From Streptococcus vestibularis ATCC 49124 (GTDB lineage Bacteria; Bacillota; Bacilli; Lactobacillales; Streptococcaceae), in assembly GCF_000188295.1 (NCBI RefSeq), contig NZ_GL831112.1, positions 1,557,613-1,621,612 of the forward strand: DNA of 64,000 bases. The letters run 5' to 3'. Below the pieces are notes generated by a model that saw nothing but the letters and a program-made list of their open reading frames with translations, did no database searches and had not been told where the DNA came from. Made by a program: the position numbers and the translations under genes. Below are positions 8,763 to 19,148 of this stretch, in pieces (position 1 is the first letter of the stretch; each line of letters begins with the position of its first letter).

Positions 8763-10073
8763 TTATTTACGTTTACGGGCAATCAAATGGATTGGTGTTC
8801 CCTCAAAACCAAAGGCCTGACGAATTTGATTTTCCAAGAAACGCATGTATGAGAAGTGCATAAGCTCTTCTTCATTGACAAAGACAACAAATGTTGGTGG
8901 TTTAACCGAAACTTGTGTGCCGTAGAAAATCTTAAGGCGTTTTCCTTTGTCAGTTGGTGTTGGGTTGATGGCGATGGCATCCATGATAACATCATTCAAG
9001 ACAGCCGATGAAATACGACGGTTTTGACTCTCACTGATGCGTTTAATCATCTCCGGCAACTTGTTAAGACGTTGTTTCGTCTCAGCTGATACAAAGATAA
9101 TTGGGGCATAGCTCAAGAATTGGAACTGATCACGGATATCTGCTTCCCAGTTGGAAACAGTATGGTTGTCCTTCTTGATCGTATCCCATTTGTTAACTAC
9201 AATGATAATCCCTTTACCAGCTTCATGAGCAAAACCAGCAATACGCTTGTCATACTCACGGATACCTTCTTCGGCATTGATAACCATAAGAACAATATCA
9301 GAGCGGTCAATGGCACGCATAGAACGCATTACAGAGTATTTTTCTGTGTTTTCATAAACCTTACCAGATTTACGCATTCCAGCAGTGTCAATCATGGTAT
9401 ACTCTTGACCGTCACTGTCCACAAAGTTTGTATCAATGGCATCACGAGTCGTACCAGCAATAGGACTTGCAATCACTCGGTCCTCACCTAAAATGGCGTT
9501 AATCAAACTTGATTTTCCGACGTTTGGACGCCCAATCAAACTGAAACGGATGATATCTGGATTTTCCTCTTCAACTTCTGTTGGAAGATTTTCAACGATA
9601 GCATCGAGAACATCCCCCGTACCAATACCGTGTACAGATGAAACTGGGTAGGGATCGCCAAGCCCAAGAGAATAGAAATCATAGATATCTGCACGCATTT
9701 CAGGGTTATCCACTTTATTTACCGCCAAGATAACTGGCTTGTTGGTCTTATAGAGAATACGGGCAACGTACTCATCCGCATCTGTCACGCCTTCCTTGCC
9801 TGAAACGACAAAGACAATAACATCAGCTTCAGTCATGGCAATGTCAGCTTGGTGCTTAATCTGTTCCATGAATGGAGCATCGACATCATCGATACCACCT
9901 GTATCAATCAAGCTAAATTGACGGTTAAGCCACTCAGCAGAGGTATAAATACGGTCACGTGTTACCCCTTCAACGTCTTCGACGATGGAGATACGTTCAC
10001 CCGCAATTCGGTTAAATAGGGTCGACTTCCCAACATTTGGGCGACCCACGATAGCAACTGTAGGTAATGTCAT
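8763..10073 (-). CDS. der: Ribosome biogenesis GTPase Der (EngA)
   Basis: Essential GTPase with two G domains in tandem, acting in 50S subunit maturation; 436 aa. G1 motifs are GRPNVGKST (about residues 9-17) and GRPNVGKSS (about 182-190); G3 DTGG and DTAG, G4 NKVD and NKWD are also present. A C-terminal KH-like domain follows (about 355-436) and ends in basic residues IARKRK. The gene lies 105 bases downstream of dnaI in the same direction. The intergenic stretch 10074-10178 shows no feature beyond a weak CCCT/AGGG hairpin. Confidence 0.97.
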   Translation of the reverse strand: MTLPTVAIVGRPNVGKSTLFNRIAGERISIVEDVEGVTRDRIYTSAEWLNRQFSLIDTGGIDDVDAPFMEQIKHQADIAMTEADVIVFVVSGKEGVTDADEYVARILYKTNKPVILAVNKVDNPEMRADIYDFYSLGLGDPYPVSSVHGIGTGDVLDAIVENLPTEVEEENPDIIRFSLIGRPNVGKSSLINAILGEDRVIASPIAGTTRDAIDTNFVDSDGQEYTMIDTAGMRKSGKVYENTEKYSVMRSMRAIDRSDIVLMVINAEEGIREYDKRIAGFAHEAGKGIIIVVNKWDTIKKDNHTVSNWEADIRDQFQFLSYAPIIFVSAETKQRLNKLPEMIKRISESQNRRISSAVLNDVIMDAIAINPTPTDKGKRLKIFYGTQVSVKPPTFVVFVNEEELMHFSYMRFLENQIRQAFGFEGTPIHLIARKRK

Positions 10074-10178
10074 ATATTTAAGTCCCTGATTAAATTAGGG
10101 ATTCCTTTCTTCATTTAGCAGTCTCACTTCCACCAAGGAAAGCAAACACGCTTGTTCTTTATCATTATTAGGATCACC

Positions 10179-11081
10179 TTAACGGCGATTAACACCTTTC
10201 AAGTGAACCTCTTTAGCTAGAAAACGAATACGTTCCATCACACGTTTGGCCTGCCAAGTCTCGTCTCCTTGACGACCATTGGATAGCTTAGCTTCTAAAT
10301 CTGCAAAACTATAGTTGGATGTGAAGAAGGTTGGTAGCTCCTCAATCATGCGATACTGGAGAATGACTTGCAAAACATCATCCCTAATCCAAGAAGAGAA
10401 TTGCTCTGCACCAATATCATCTAAAACTAGGACTTCTGCTTCTTTGACAGCATCAATTTGTTCCTTCACAGAACCGTCCTTAATCCCATTTCTAACATCA
10501 ATAGTAAAAGATGGATAATGAATAATGGTCGTAGCAACCTTCTTAGTCTCTGAAAGCTCATGGGCCATAGCTGCCAACATGAAGGATTTCCCAACCCCCA
10601 TATCCCCGTAGATATAGAGACCTTTCTGGTCTGGACTAGGGTAATTAGCCACAAAATCAACAAGTGTCTCAAAGGTATCAACACGAGCGACATCATCTAG
10701 TGCGATATCAGCAAAGGTAATCTTGCGATAAGACTGAGGCAAACTCAGCAAGTTAATCCGCTTAGAAATAGCCTGTTGTTCTTGCTGCTCCTTAAGCTGA
10801 CGCGTTTCCTTATAGGTCACATCAGCGTAGCCTTCATTCATGGTCAGAATCGGCTCATACCCTTTGGCAATGTAGGTGACATCACCTTCTTTGACCTTAC
10901 GGCATTCCACCAAGAATTGATTGAACTTTGGAAGACTACGCTTGATTTGGTCCTGACTTAAGCCATGTTCTTGAATAAAGCTAGTCACTCTTGGATCCGC
11001 CAAAATTTGCTTCATTAAATCTGTTGCATTACCAGACCCATGATGCCCTGTTCGGTTGAGGGTTTGTCCAACTCTTTCCAT
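10179..11081 (-). CDS. dnaI: Primosomal protein DnaI (helicase loader)
   Basis: AAA+ ATPase that loads the replicative helicase DnaC/DnaB onto the origin and at restart sites; 300 aa. The N-terminal half (1-130) is the helicase-binding domain. The ATPase domain follows with Walker A GDMGVGKSF (about 158-166) and Walker B EVLVLDDIGAE (about 214-224). It starts 3 bases after dnaB ends, an arrangement conserved in Firmicutes, so the two are translated from one message. Confidence 0.95.
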   Translation of the reverse strand: MERVGQTLNRTGHHGSGNATDLMKQILADPRVTSFIQEHGLSQDQIKRSLPKFNQFLVECRKVKEGDVTYIAKGYEPILTMNEGYADVTYKETRQLKEQQEQQAISKRINLLSLPQSYRKITFADIALDDVARVDTFETLVDFVANYPSPDQKGLYIYGDMGVGKSFMLAAMAHELSETKKVATTIIHYPSFTIDVRNGIKDGSVKEQIDAVKEAEVLVLDDIGAEQFSSWIRDDVLQVILQYRMIEELPTFFTSNYSFADLEAKLSNGRQGDETWQAKRVMERIRFLAKEVHLKGVNRR

Positions 11082-11084
11082 TGG

Positions 11085-12260
11085 CTACTCCTTTCCTTTT
11101 TCTAGTTTTGCCAAAGCCCGACGTCTAATTTCGTCTAACTTGGCTTGATCGGCCTGACTGGTTTGATTATCGTAATCAGGATCACTCCAGCTAGGTACAT
11201 TTGTTTTCCTCTTAGAATCATCTTTTGCCCGCTGTGATTTTTTGTCGTAACCACTACGCAAAGCCAAAAGCCCTTGTTCAGCAGTAACAATCTTCTTAAA
11301 GGCAAAATCGTTGGCAAGTTTAGAGATATACTCTCGGTTCACATTTGTTGAACGTGTCCGTCCCAAACTGTAGGCAACCATGAGGTTAATAACCTCATCC
11401 ATAAAGCCTCTTTGTGCCAAATCCGTGAGAATCTTCTTCTCAGAATTAGTTACAGTCCCGCCTGGACCCTTAGCACTCTGTAAGTAATCAACAGGTTTTT
11501 CAGATTTAACAGCTTTAAGAATCTTTTGCTCCGTCTCCGTCAATGCAGAATTACCACCCAATTTTTGAGCTTGAGCTTGCTCTAATTGCACTTGCATACG
11601 CTTGACAATAATCTGGTGGTTTACGGCTGTCTTTTTAGCTAAGAGATAGGTATCATACCAATTCATGTCATAGGTTTCAGACAATTTATAGATTTCTGGA
11701 ACATCTGTCTTTTCATCTGTAAATACAAGTCCATCAGCCTGCATACGATTCCTGAAACTACTTAAATCAAATGAATTTTTAGGCTTAATTTCAGAAACAG
11801 ACTTTTGAGCCAAACGCTCATCAGTAAAAACATCCGAAAAACGTTTAGATAAATCTTGTAAACCATGTAAACTCGTCGGTTTTAAAGCATCTACTGCTGG
11901 TTCACCAATTTTTTGCTCTAGAAGTGAACTATAGACCGCATGCTTTAGAAACTGCTCGATAGATAGGGGAGACTTAAGCTCTACAACATAAAACCCTTGA
12001 GGTGACTGGTAAAAGGCCAAGAGATCTACCGCTGTCAGGACCGCCAGGGATTCCTGAAGAGGCTGCATACCAAAGTTTAGATGATTCAGAATAGCCGCAA
12101 ACTTATGGCGGTGATTACCATTGTCATAGAAAGCCATAAAATACTGGTAGAGTGCGTATCCCTCACTCCCGATAATGGGATAATAGCAACGCATCAAGCT
12201 TGCCTGATCGGGAACGATAACCTGATTGCCAACATAGACAAATTCTTCAATAGGTCTCAT
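11085..12260 (-). CDS. dnaB: Replication initiation / membrane attachment protein DnaB
   Basis: Primosome component of Gram-positive bacteria (Bacillus DnaB type, unrelated to the E. coli helicase of that name), 391 aa, which recruits the helicase-loader complex during initiation. The C-terminal half includes the DnaD-like segment with [20 protein letters not shown] (about 290-310), followed by a basic Lys/Arg-rich tail. Its ATG overlaps the stop of nrdR (12257-12260), giving translational coupling; dnaI follows by 3 bases. Confidence 0.93.
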   Translation of the reverse strand: MRPIEEFVYVGNQVIVPDQASLMRCYYPIIGSEGYALYQYFMAFYDNGNHRHKFAAILNHLNFGMQPLQESLAVLTAVDLLAFYQSPQGFYVVELKSPLSIEQFLKHAVYSSLLEQKIGEPAVDALKPTSLHGLQDLSKRFSDVFTDERLAQKSVSEIKPKNSFDLSSFRNRMQADGLVFTDEKTDVPEIYKLSETYDMNWYDTYLLAKKTAVNHQIIVKRMQVQLEQAQAQKLGGNSALTETEQKILKAVKSEKPVDYLQSAKGPGGTVTNSEKKILTDLAQRGFMDEVINLMVAYSLGRTRSTNVNREYISKLANDFAFKKIVTAEQGLLALRSGYDKKSQRAKDDSKRKTNVPSWSDPDYDNQTSQADQAKLDEIRRRALAKLEKGKE

Positions 12261-12736
12261 TTTTTAGACTCTTTTTTCGCACGGACAGTCTTGGTGATTT
12301 CTTGAAGCAATTTTTCAATCTCATCAACATCTTTGAAAGAACGGTAGACGCTGGCAAAACGGACATAGGTAATTTCATCAAGGTCTGCTAGTTCTTTCAT
12401 GACTAAATTCCCAATAACTTCACTATCAACCTCTCCATCATGGTTACGGCGAATGTTTTGCTCTATGCGGGTGATGGCATTTTCAATATCCTCACTTGAA
12501 ACTGGGCGCTTCTGAGCACTCATCAAGATACCATTGAAAATCTTATCTCGAGAGAATTGTTCACGAGTACCGTCTTTTTTGACAACTAAAAGTGGAACTT
12601 CTTCCACACGCTCAAATGTAGTAAAACGGGCATGACAAGCATCACACTCTCGACGACGACGAATAGTATTTCCATCCTCTGCCTGACGGCTATCGATAAC
12701 ATTAGATTTATTATGTTGACATTTTGGACAACGCAT
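12257..12736 (-). CDS. nrdR: Transcriptional repressor NrdR
   Basis: Zinc-ribbon/ATP-cone regulator that represses ribonucleotide reductase genes in response to bound ATP/dATP; 159 aa. The zinc ribbon has the pairs CPKC and CDAC within the first 35 residues, and the RRRREC segment lies between them. The ATP-cone follows (about 47-140). The start at 12736 gives the canonical MRCPKCQH; a longer frame to 12751 is not supported. It heads nrdR-dnaB-dnaI, a common streptococcal order. Confidence 0.95.
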   Translation of the reverse strand: MRCPKCQHNKSNVIDSRQAEDGNTIRRRRECDACHARFTTFERVEEVPLLVVKKDGTREQFSRDKIFNGILMSAQKRPVSSEDIENAITRIEQNIRRNHDGEVDSEVIGNLVMKELADLDEITYVRFASVYRSFKDVDEIEKLLQEITKTVRAKKESKK

Positions 12737-12784
12737 GCACTTCACCACCAATCTTCGAAATTCAGTACTCTATTTTACCATAAA

Positions 12785-12820
12785 AACACATAAAAAGCAC
12801 GTCTTTAACTAGACGTGCTC
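12785..12820 (-). terminator. Intrinsic terminator after covS
   Basis: AGCACGTCT (12796-12804) and AGACGTGCT (12811-12819) form a perfect 9-bp stem with a 6-base loop, followed on the minus strand by TTTTTATG. It isolates covRS from nrdR. Confidence 0.88.
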
Positions 12821-12857
12821 ATGATTGAGCATTAGTATAAATCTCTTGTAAATTGAC

Positions 12858-14375
12858 TTAATCCTCAAGTTGAGGTGTCGTAGTTTCTGACCCTGCAAAA
12901 GGAATGTAGAGGTCAAAACGTGTACCCACACCAAGTTCTGAACTGACATCAATATGGCATCGATAAGCTTCCACAATTTGATAGAGGATTGATAAGCCAA
13001 TACCCACACCAGATTGGGTTGTCGTACGGTTACGCGCCTTATCTGAACGATAGAAGCGTTCAAAGATATGTTCAATATCTTCTTTGGAGATACCCTCACC
13101 ATTATCCTGTACCTGTACTAACATCTCATCTTCCAGAGCCTTGATAGTAACCTGGATTTCCTTATTAACAGGCGAATACTTGACTGCATTATCAATCAAA
13201 ATAGTAATAACCTGTTCAAAGTGCTGGCTGTAAATCTGTGCTGGACGCTCTGAACTCTCAAAATCATTGAGGTAGAATTGGTAGTCTTCATGTAGGACAC
13301 GGAAATTCCCAATAACCGTACGGATTGAAGAATTCAAATCACATGTATCATTTCTATGATTGTCAAATGACCCTTTAACACGAATAGAATCCAACATATC
13401 GTTAATCATAATCGTCATACGGTTGGCTTCGTGACTTGCAGCTTCAAGACTTTCTTCAAGGATTTCAGGATCATTTTTACCCCAACGTTGCAAGAGGTCC
13501 ATATGTCCCTTAATAACTGCAATTGGAGTACGTAATTCGTGACTGACGTCACTCAAGAAACGCATCTGCATCTGATTATTTTCTTGAATTTTATCCATCA
13601 TACGGTTAAAGTTAACCGCCAAATCACCAATCTCATCATGACTCTCAATCTTAGAACGAAGCTCCAAGTCACTTGGCGAATCTGTAATAATACCCATCGT
13701 TTCGTGCAACTGCCTCATCGGACGAAGAATAGATGTCAAGACAACTACAGTTACTGCAATAACTAAGACAGTTATTCCTACTTCAAGGAATATCAATAGA
13801 AAAATTAGACGCTCTTTTAACGCATAGTAAAATTCCAAATCATGGAAAACTTGAGCATACCCAACAATGGTCTTCTTATCCTTGCCATAGATTGGAACTT
13901 GTAATAAGAAACCACGTTTACCTTTATAGGAAACCGACTTCAGTTTATTGACCTCAGACATGCCTGGAGGTGAGTCTGTATCCTCCTCAGAAGTAAAGAT
14001 AAAAGTTCCCTTTTTGTCATAAACATAGACAGACTGATTGGAATATAATTTATTAGAAACCGCAACTTGACCATCTAAGGAATGCTTTTCAGAAAGCACT
14101 CCATTAATCATTGATCCATAGATATTTTTCGGTGAATAAAGGGCCGATAAAAGCGATTCTGGACTCAACTCTTCATCAGAGTCCCAGTCCTTTTCGATAT
14201 AAGTAACAACTTTTGAGATTGTATTATTTACATTTTGACGTTCACGTTGCAAAAGAAGCGTATTGGCTGAGAGAACAACAACCAGAGTGAACATCGACAA
14301 TACAATAAAGAAGACCACAGCAGCTGTTATGGTCAACTTTTTTCTAATGGTTACTTTACCAAATAATTTACTCAT
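12858..14375 (-). CDS. covS: Sensor histidine kinase CovS (CsrS)
   Basis: Membrane sensor kinase of the CovRS system, 505 aa. A first transmembrane helix (about 13-36), an extracellular sensor (about 37-185) and a second helix (about 186-212) lead into a HAMP region. The HisKA box FLSDVSHELRTPIAVIKGH has the phosphorylated His at residue 279. The ATPase domain with DNAVKYSP and DNGEGIS motifs follows. The gene overlaps covR by 4 bases. In pyogenic streptococci the signal is Mg2+ and host peptides; in salivarius streptococci CovRS is reported to repress the ComRS competence switch. Confidence 0.93.
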   Translation of the reverse strand: MSKLFGKVTIRKKLTITAAVVFFIVLSMFTLVVVLSANTLLLQRERQNVNNTISKVVTYIEKDWDSDEELSPESLLSALYSPKNIYGSMINGVLSEKHSLDGQVAVSNKLYSNQSVYVYDKKGTFIFTSEEDTDSPPGMSEVNKLKSVSYKGKRGFLLQVPIYGKDKKTIVGYAQVFHDLEFYYALKERLIFLLIFLEVGITVLVIAVTVVVLTSILRPMRQLHETMGIITDSPSDLELRSKIESHDEIGDLAVNFNRMMDKIQENNQMQMRFLSDVSHELRTPIAVIKGHMDLLQRWGKNDPEILEESLEAASHEANRMTIMINDMLDSIRVKGSFDNHRNDTCDLNSSIRTVIGNFRVLHEDYQFYLNDFESSERPAQIYSQHFEQVITILIDNAVKYSPVNKEIQVTIKALEDEMLVQVQDNGEGISKEDIEHIFERFYRSDKARNRTTTQSGVGIGLSILYQIVEAYRCHIDVSSELGVGTRFDLYIPFAGSETTTPQLED

Positions 14376-15061
14376 TTTTCACGGATAACGTAACCCATCC
14401 CTCGTACTGTTTGAATATATGATTCCTTACCTGGAATGTCGATTTTCCCACGTAAGTAACGAATATAAACATCTACAACGTTTGTTTCAATTACGTCATC
14501 ATATTTCCAGACTTGAAGCAAGAGTTCCTCACGAGTCATTACTTGGTTCATATTGCTTAAAAGTGTGTTCAACAAATCAAACTCACGTTTTGTCAATGGA
14601 ATCGCCTCATCACCACGAATAACTGCACGGTTTTGAACATCCAATTTCAAATCGCGATAGGTTGACGCTTTAGCTGGTGCATTCTTAGTAGCTTCGATAT
14701 CTTGTCGACGGAAGGTTGCACGAATACGTGCCAACAGTTCTTCAATCGCAAATGGTTTTACAATATAGTCATCAGCTCCACGGTCCAAACCGGCAACAAT
14801 ATCCATGATTGAGTCGCGAGCTGTCATCATCATAATATAAGTATTTTTTTCTTGTTGGAGACGACGTGTCACTTCGAAACCGTCCATCTCAGGCAACATA
14901 AGGTCCAAGAGAATAAGATCGAAATCTTTCTCAAGTGCCATTTCAAGTCCTTCGCGTCCGTTGTCTGCTGTCACAACGTCATATCCTTCGTGTTGAAGTT
15001 CAAGAGAGACAAAACGAGCAAGGTTTCTCTCATCTTCAACAATCAAAATGCGTTTGCTCAT
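14372..15061 (-). CDS. covR: Response regulator CovR (CsrR)
   Basis: OmpR/PhoB-type response regulator, 229 aa. The receiver domain has the phosphoacceptor Asp-53 in LILLDLMLPEMDG, the conserved MMTARDS Thr and VKPF Lys. The C-terminal winged helix has LTKREFDLLNTLLSNMNQVM and ends in TVRGMGYVIREK, as in CovR of other streptococci. It is the first gene of covRS; the 15062-15217 intergenic region is AT-rich and contains TTGACA on the minus strand, a probable -35. Confidence 0.95.
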   Translation of the reverse strand: MSKRILIVEDERNLARFVSLELQHEGYDVVTADNGREGLEMALEKDFDLILLDLMLPEMDGFEVTRRLQQEKNTYIMMMTARDSIMDIVAGLDRGADDYIVKPFAIEELLARIRATFRRQDIEATKNAPAKASTYRDLKLDVQNRAVIRGDEAIPLTKREFDLLNTLLSNMNQVMTREELLLQVWKYDDVIETNVVDVYIRYLRGKIDIPGKESYIQTVRGMGYVIREK

Positions 15062-15217
15062 AATAACTATTTACCACTTTCATAAAAAATTTTTTGACTT
15101 CCATTTCCCCAAAAAGTATTTAGATTTACCCAATGAAAAAATCCGAAAATTAGCTTATAATGATAGAATAATATAGAATTTTAAAATTGTCAAACATTTT
15201 TAGTTTGTTTTTTTGAA

Positions 15218-15754
15218 TTAATTGTCATCAAATAGTCCATTCAATTGAGCAAAAGGATTACTTGCCTCTTTCTTCTCTTCTTTAAGAGCTTCAAAATCCT
15301 CTTCTGACAAGACTTCCCAGTCATTACCTGAGAGCGAAATTTGTCCTGATTCCTCTTCAGGTGTCAGCACTCTCAAAGGAATATTAAGAAGAATATTATC
15401 TAAAATACTCTCATTAAGGTTAATAGTATCGCCATCCAAGATAAGAACTAGATTTTCTTCGACTAATTCCTTTTGAAGAGCAGCATCAGCCTCTTGTATA
15501 AAGGTTTCCGAGACTGGGTAATTAAACCCAAGTGTCGTAGGCTCAAGTGACCGGCTAGATGGCAAAGTAATATCATAGCTAAGTTGATAATCTAAAAGAT
15601 ATAAGCCATTATCATAGACTACATGACCACTTGCTTGAAGTTGTTCAAGATTTAAAACTTGGTCATAGCGTTCTTTAATTGACTCCAACAAAGAAGGTGC
15701 TTCATTAAAGGCTAGCCCTTCTGGAGACTTTCTAACTTCTGAAAGATAAATCAT
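15218..15754 (-). CDS. YceD family protein (DUF177)
   Basis: Small acidic cytoplasmic protein of 178 aa in the DUF177/YceD family, a family genetically linked to 23S rRNA and ribosome assembly in other bacteria and plants. The N-terminal MIYLSEVRKSPEGLAFNE and the C-terminal LFDDN are typical of the streptococcal form. In many bacteria it precedes rpmF; here it stands alone, 156 bases upstream of covR on the same strand, with no clear terminator between them, so read-through into covRS is possible. Confidence 0.8.
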   Translation of the reverse strand: MIYLSEVRKSPEGLAFNEAPSLLESIKERYDQVLNLEQLQASGHVVYDNGLYLLDYQLSYDITLPSSRSLEPTTLGFNYPVSETFIQEADAALQKELVEENLVLILDGDTINLNESILDNILLNIPLRVLTPEEESGQISLSGNDWEVLSEEDFEALKEEKKEASNPFAQLNGLFDDN

Positions 15755-16052
15755 TTTTAATCCTCAAATTAAATTTTCCCATAGGGATCTATTTTCAATC
15801 CACAAGACCATAATCCCCTATATTCACTTTTCATTAAAGCGAGTAATTATGATTTTAGACTTAACTAACATTATATCAGATTTTAAAGAGAAAATAACAT
15901 CTTTAATATTACATAATTTTCAACTTAGGAATTTTTTTAGCAGCTTATTAAAAACTGGTTCTTACTTAATCTTAAACAATCTTTTGCCATTAGATGAAAG
16001 AAATTAATTATGGTAAAATAGGGGCATTGAAACTAGATAAAAGGAATATAAA
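15755..16052. other. Divergent intergenic region without a gene
   Basis: About 300 AT-rich bases between the DUF177 gene (- strand) and rsmG (+ strand). It should hold both promoters; TATGGTAAAAT at 16010-16020 is the likely -10 area for rsmG and AAAGGA at 16039-16044 its ribosome site. No ORF, tRNA or convincing hairpin was seen. Confidence 0.5.
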
Positions 16053-16766
16053 ATGACACCTGAAGATTTTTACAAGGCTCTGAAAGAACTGGGGTTCGAT
16101 CTCAGCCAAAAACAAAAAGACCAATTCCAACGCTACTTTGAGCTCTTGGTAGAATGGAACGAAAAGATCAACCTTACTGCAATCACAGAAAGAGACGAGG
16201 TCTACCTCAAACATTTCTACGATTCCCTAGCTCCTGTTCTCCAAGGACATATTAAAAATCAGACTATTCGACTTCTCGATATCGGAGCTGGAGCTGGATT
16301 TCCAAGTCTCCCTATGAAAATTCTTTGTCCTGAACTTGATGTGACTATCATTGACTCTCTTAATAAACGCATCAATTTCCTTAATCTCTTGGCCGATGAA
16401 CTTGATCTCAGCGGTGTTCACTTCTATCATGGACGTGCAGAGGATTTTGGACAAGACAAGGCCTTCCGTGCTCAGTTTGATATTGTAACTGCCCGTGCTG
16501 TTGCACGCATGCAGGTTCTCTCAGAATTGACCATTCCTTTCTTAAAAGTGGGTGGGCAGCTTATTGCACTTAAAGCTGCAGCAGCTGACGAAGAGCTAGC
16601 CAATGCTAAAAATGCCTTGAACTTACTTTTTGCCAAGTCTGTTCTCAACGAGAACTATAAACTGCCAAATGGGGATGGACGTAATATCACCATTGTCAAT
16701 AAGAAAAAAGAAACCCCAAATAAGTACCCACGTCGTGCTGGGATGCCTAACAAAAAGCCGTTATAA
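16053..16766 (+). CDS. rsmG: 16S rRNA (guanine527-N7)-methyltransferase RsmG
   Basis: SAM-dependent methyltransferase acting on G527 of 16S rRNA, 237 aa; its loss gives low-level streptomycin resistance in other bacteria. SAM-binding motif [17 protein letters not shown] (about 71-87), and the family blocks [19 protein letters not shown] and [15 protein letters not shown] are present. The C-terminus ends in [13 protein letters not shown], a hallmark of the family. The ktrB gene begins about 70 bases later and may be read from the same message. Confidence 0.96.
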   Translation: MTPEDFYKALKELGFDLSQKQKDQFQRYFELLVEWNEKINLTAITERDEVYLKHFYDSLAPVLQGHIKNQTIRLLDIGAGAGFPSLPMKILCPELDVTIIDSLNKRINFLNLLADELDLSGVHFYHGRAEDFGQDKAFRAQFDIVTARAVARMQVLSELTIPFLKVGGQLIALKAAAADEELANAKNALNLLFAKSVLNENYKLPNGDGRNITIVNKKKETPNKYPRRAGMPNKKPL

Positions 16767-16834
16767 CGTTTATCCAAGGATGTTTCTTGCTTCTTGGATT
16801 ATTATTTATTCTTATGATAACTCGGAGGTTTTCA

Positions 16835-18211
16835 TTGATCAATCGTCTTTCTGTCACGCAAAAACTTGTGCTCAGCTTTGTCTTTGTCATCATAGTGGGG
16901 AGTAGTTTACTTAGCCTTCCCATAAGCCACTATGTTAACAGTCCAGAAACAAGCTATCTAGACCATCTCTTCAATACTGTGTCAATGGTCTGTGTGACTG
17001 GACTTTCTGTTGTCCCGGTCAGTAAGGCTTACAATGGTCTTGGTCAAATTCTCTCTATGCTTCTCATGCAGACGGGAGGACTTGGACTAGTCTCTCTTGT
17101 AGCCTTTAGTACCTATACCCTTAAAAATAAATTAGGACTGAGCGATCAAGATCTCCTTCAATCCGCACTTAGTAGGGATAGCCAAAAAGATTTGAAGTCT
17201 TATCTTTTTAAGGTCTATAAAATAACTTTTTCTATTGAAGCTATGGCATCACTTGTGATTATGACTGATTTCATTCCTCGTTTTGGACTTGGTCATGGCA
17301 TTTTTAATAGTCTCTTTCTAGCTGTCTCTGCCTTTTGTAATGCTGGATTTGATAACTTAGGTTCTAACAGTTTACAGGATTATTCAACCAATCCAACCAT
17401 TAACCTTGCTGTAGCTTTTCTCATCATGTCTGGAAGCTTGGGATTTGCAGTTTGGATTGATTTGATTCAACTAATGAGACGTTATATTAAAGATCGTCCA
17501 AGGAATTGGAAATTAGCTTGGAGACCTTTCAATAATCAAAGCCGTCTTGTGCTTATAAGTACAGGTTGTCTCCTATTAGGAGGAACACTACTTGCTTGGT
17601 TGCTGGAAATGGATAACTCTAAAACCATCGGTACTCTCAATGTCTGGCAGCAACTTCTGGTAAGTTTCTTTCAGACTGTAACCATGCGTACCGCTGGTTT
17701 TGCGACTATTTCCTACACCAATGCTGATTTTTCTACAAATCTTCTTTTTATGATTCAGATGATTATTGGGGGTGGTCCTGGAGGAACTGCGGGTGGTATC
17801 AAGGTGACAACTGCCTCTATCATGTTCCTACTTTTTAAGTCAGAGCTGTCTGGTAACTCGAGCGTTGTTTTTCGAAACCGTATTATATCTAATAAAACCA
17901 TTTTGCAAGCATTCACAGTTATACTCTTTTTCCTAACGATGCTCTTTGTCGGCTATGTTATTTTGCTGGAAACTAATCCTACTCTCTCACCACTAGGCCT
18001 ACTTTTTGAGAGTGTGTCAGCCATTGCTACCGTTGGTGTTTCAATGGATTTGACCCCTAATCTAAATAACCTAGGACGCTTCGTTATCATGGCTCTGATG
18101 TTCATTGGTCGTGTCGGACCTATTACTGTTATCTTGAGCTTGATGACAAAAAAGAAAAACATGTTTCTTATGCCCCAACTGACATTTCAGTCGGCTAAAC
18201 TATTTTATTAA
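16835..18211 (+). CDS. ktrB: Potassium uptake channel subunit KtrB
   Basis: TrkH/KtrB-type membrane subunit of a K+ (Na+-dependent) uptake system, 458 aa. Four pore-loop repeats carry the selectivity glycines in VTGLS, CNAGFD, RTAGFA and TVGVS, and the G-rich segment IGGGPGGTAGGIKVTTASI in the third repeat is typical. I chose the TTG start at 16835 because CGGAGG sits 6 bases upstream; the frame extends to an ATG at 16787 without a ribosome site, so the longer form remains possible. KtrA follows after 26 bases. Confidence 0.88.
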   Translation: MINRLSVTQKLVLSFVFVIIVGSSLLSLPISHYVNSPETSYLDHLFNTVSMVCVTGLSVVPVSKAYNGLGQILSMLLMQTGGLGLVSLVAFSTYTLKNKLGLSDQDLLQSALSRDSQKDLKSYLFKVYKITFSIEAMASLVIMTDFIPRFGLGHGIFNSLFLAVSAFCNAGFDNLGSNSLQDYSTNPTINLAVAFLIMSGSLGFAVWIDLIQLMRRYIKDRPRNWKLAWRPFNNQSRLVLISTGCLLLGGTLLAWLLEMDNSKTIGTLNVWQQLLVSFFQTVTMRTAGFATISYTNADFSTNLLFMIQMIIGGGPGGTAGGIKVTTASIMFLLFKSELSGNSSVVFRNRIISNKTILQAFTVILFFLTMLFVGYVILLETNPTLSPLGLLFESVSAIATVGVSMDLTPNLNNLGRFVIMALMFIGRVGPITVILSLMTKKKNMFLMPQLTFQSAKLFY

Positions 18212-18237
18212 TTGACAATATTCTGAAAGGATTTTAT

Positions 18238-18909
18238 ATGAAAACACAAATTATTGGGGTCCTCGGTTTAGGAATCTTTGGACAAACAATTGCAACCGAA
18301 CTCTCCTCTTTTGGACAAGATGTCATTGCCTTGGACAACAACTCTACAACAATTGATTCCCTTGCTGATCAGGTGACTAAGGCTGCTGTTGGGGACATTA
18401 CTGACATTGAATTTCTACGTTCTGCTGGTATCGATACTTGTGACTCAGTCATTATTGCAACTGGAGAACACCTAGAATCGTCTGCGCTAGCGCTCCTACA
18501 ATGTAAAAAACTTGGTATCACAAATATTATCGCCAAAGCTACGAATAACAATTATGAGGAAGTCCTTTACGGAATGGGTGCTAACTGGGTAATCACCCCT
18601 GAACGTAGCACAGCAAAAGAATTGGCTTCAAATATCCTCCGCTATAATATATCAAATGTTTTTCATTTAGAGGATGATGTGGCTTTAATTGAGTTGAAAA
18701 TCCCTAATGAATGGGCCGGAAAGTCCTTGCATACTTTAAATCTAAGACAAACTTATAATGTCAACGTTATTGGTTTTAGAGATGAGGAAAATGGTAGGTT
18801 AAACACTCACTTTGACCCAACAAATAAACTACCTACCGAAGGAATTATTCTAGTAGTCGCTGACAATCGAACACTAGAAAAATTCGATTATTTAGGATAT
18901 TTGAAATAA
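18238..18909 (+). CDS. ktrA: Potassium uptake regulatory subunit KtrA
   Basis: Cytoplasmic RCK gating subunit of KtrAB, 223 aa. The N-terminal RCK_N domain has the nucleotide-binding GVLGLGIFGQTIATEL (about 7-22) with the acidic residue of VIALD at the end of the second strand; the C-terminal RCK_C domain (about 135-223) can bind small ligands such as c-di-AMP in relatives. GAAAGGA precedes the ATG. Together with KtrB it makes a second potassium system besides TrkAH at 48-51 kb. Confidence 0.93.
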   Translation: MKTQIIGVLGLGIFGQTIATELSSFGQDVIALDNNSTTIDSLADQVTKAAVGDITDIEFLRSAGIDTCDSVIIATGEHLESSALALLQCKKLGITNIIAKATNNNYEEVLYGMGANWVITPERSTAKELASNILRYNISNVFHLEDDVALIELKIPNEWAGKSLHTLNLRQTYNVNVIGFRDEENGRLNTHFDPTNKLPTEGIILVVADNRTLEKFDYLGYLK

Positions 18910-19090
18910 AATGACTTAGATAGACTAACATTTCTTGAATACCTAGATAGTTATTGATAGCTACTCCAATATCAAAGTCCTTACCATGTTTTGCAAAGTA
19001 GTTAGAGAAATGACAGTCTTCACCATGATAGATTGGGCCACCCAGTGTCTCAAATACATCGTTAACAGCCCTAGGGACCCTTTCTTCATT
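18910..19090 (-). other. Unrecognised ORF fragment between ktrA and tkt
   Basis: On the minus strand a reading of about 60 codons includes PRAVNDVFETLGGPIYHGED and a following segment with FAKHGKDFDIGVAINN. The amino-acid composition looks protein-like, but there is no convincing ribosome site and the frame runs out into the 3' end of ktrA. It may be the remnant of a lost gene. I do not recognise the family. Confidence 0.3.
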
Positions 19091-19132
19091 AGACAAAAAA
19101 CATTGGTCCTTACAACCAATGTTTTTTTGTCT
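19091..19132 (-). terminator. Long palindromic terminator after tkt
   Basis: AGACAAAAAACATTGGT and ACCAATGTTTTTTTGTCT form a nearly perfect stem of about 17 bp. T-runs on both strands make it bidirectional, serving tkt (- strand) and possibly ktrA (+ strand). Confidence 0.85.
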
Positions 19133-19148
19133 AAGAATTCAAATTATC

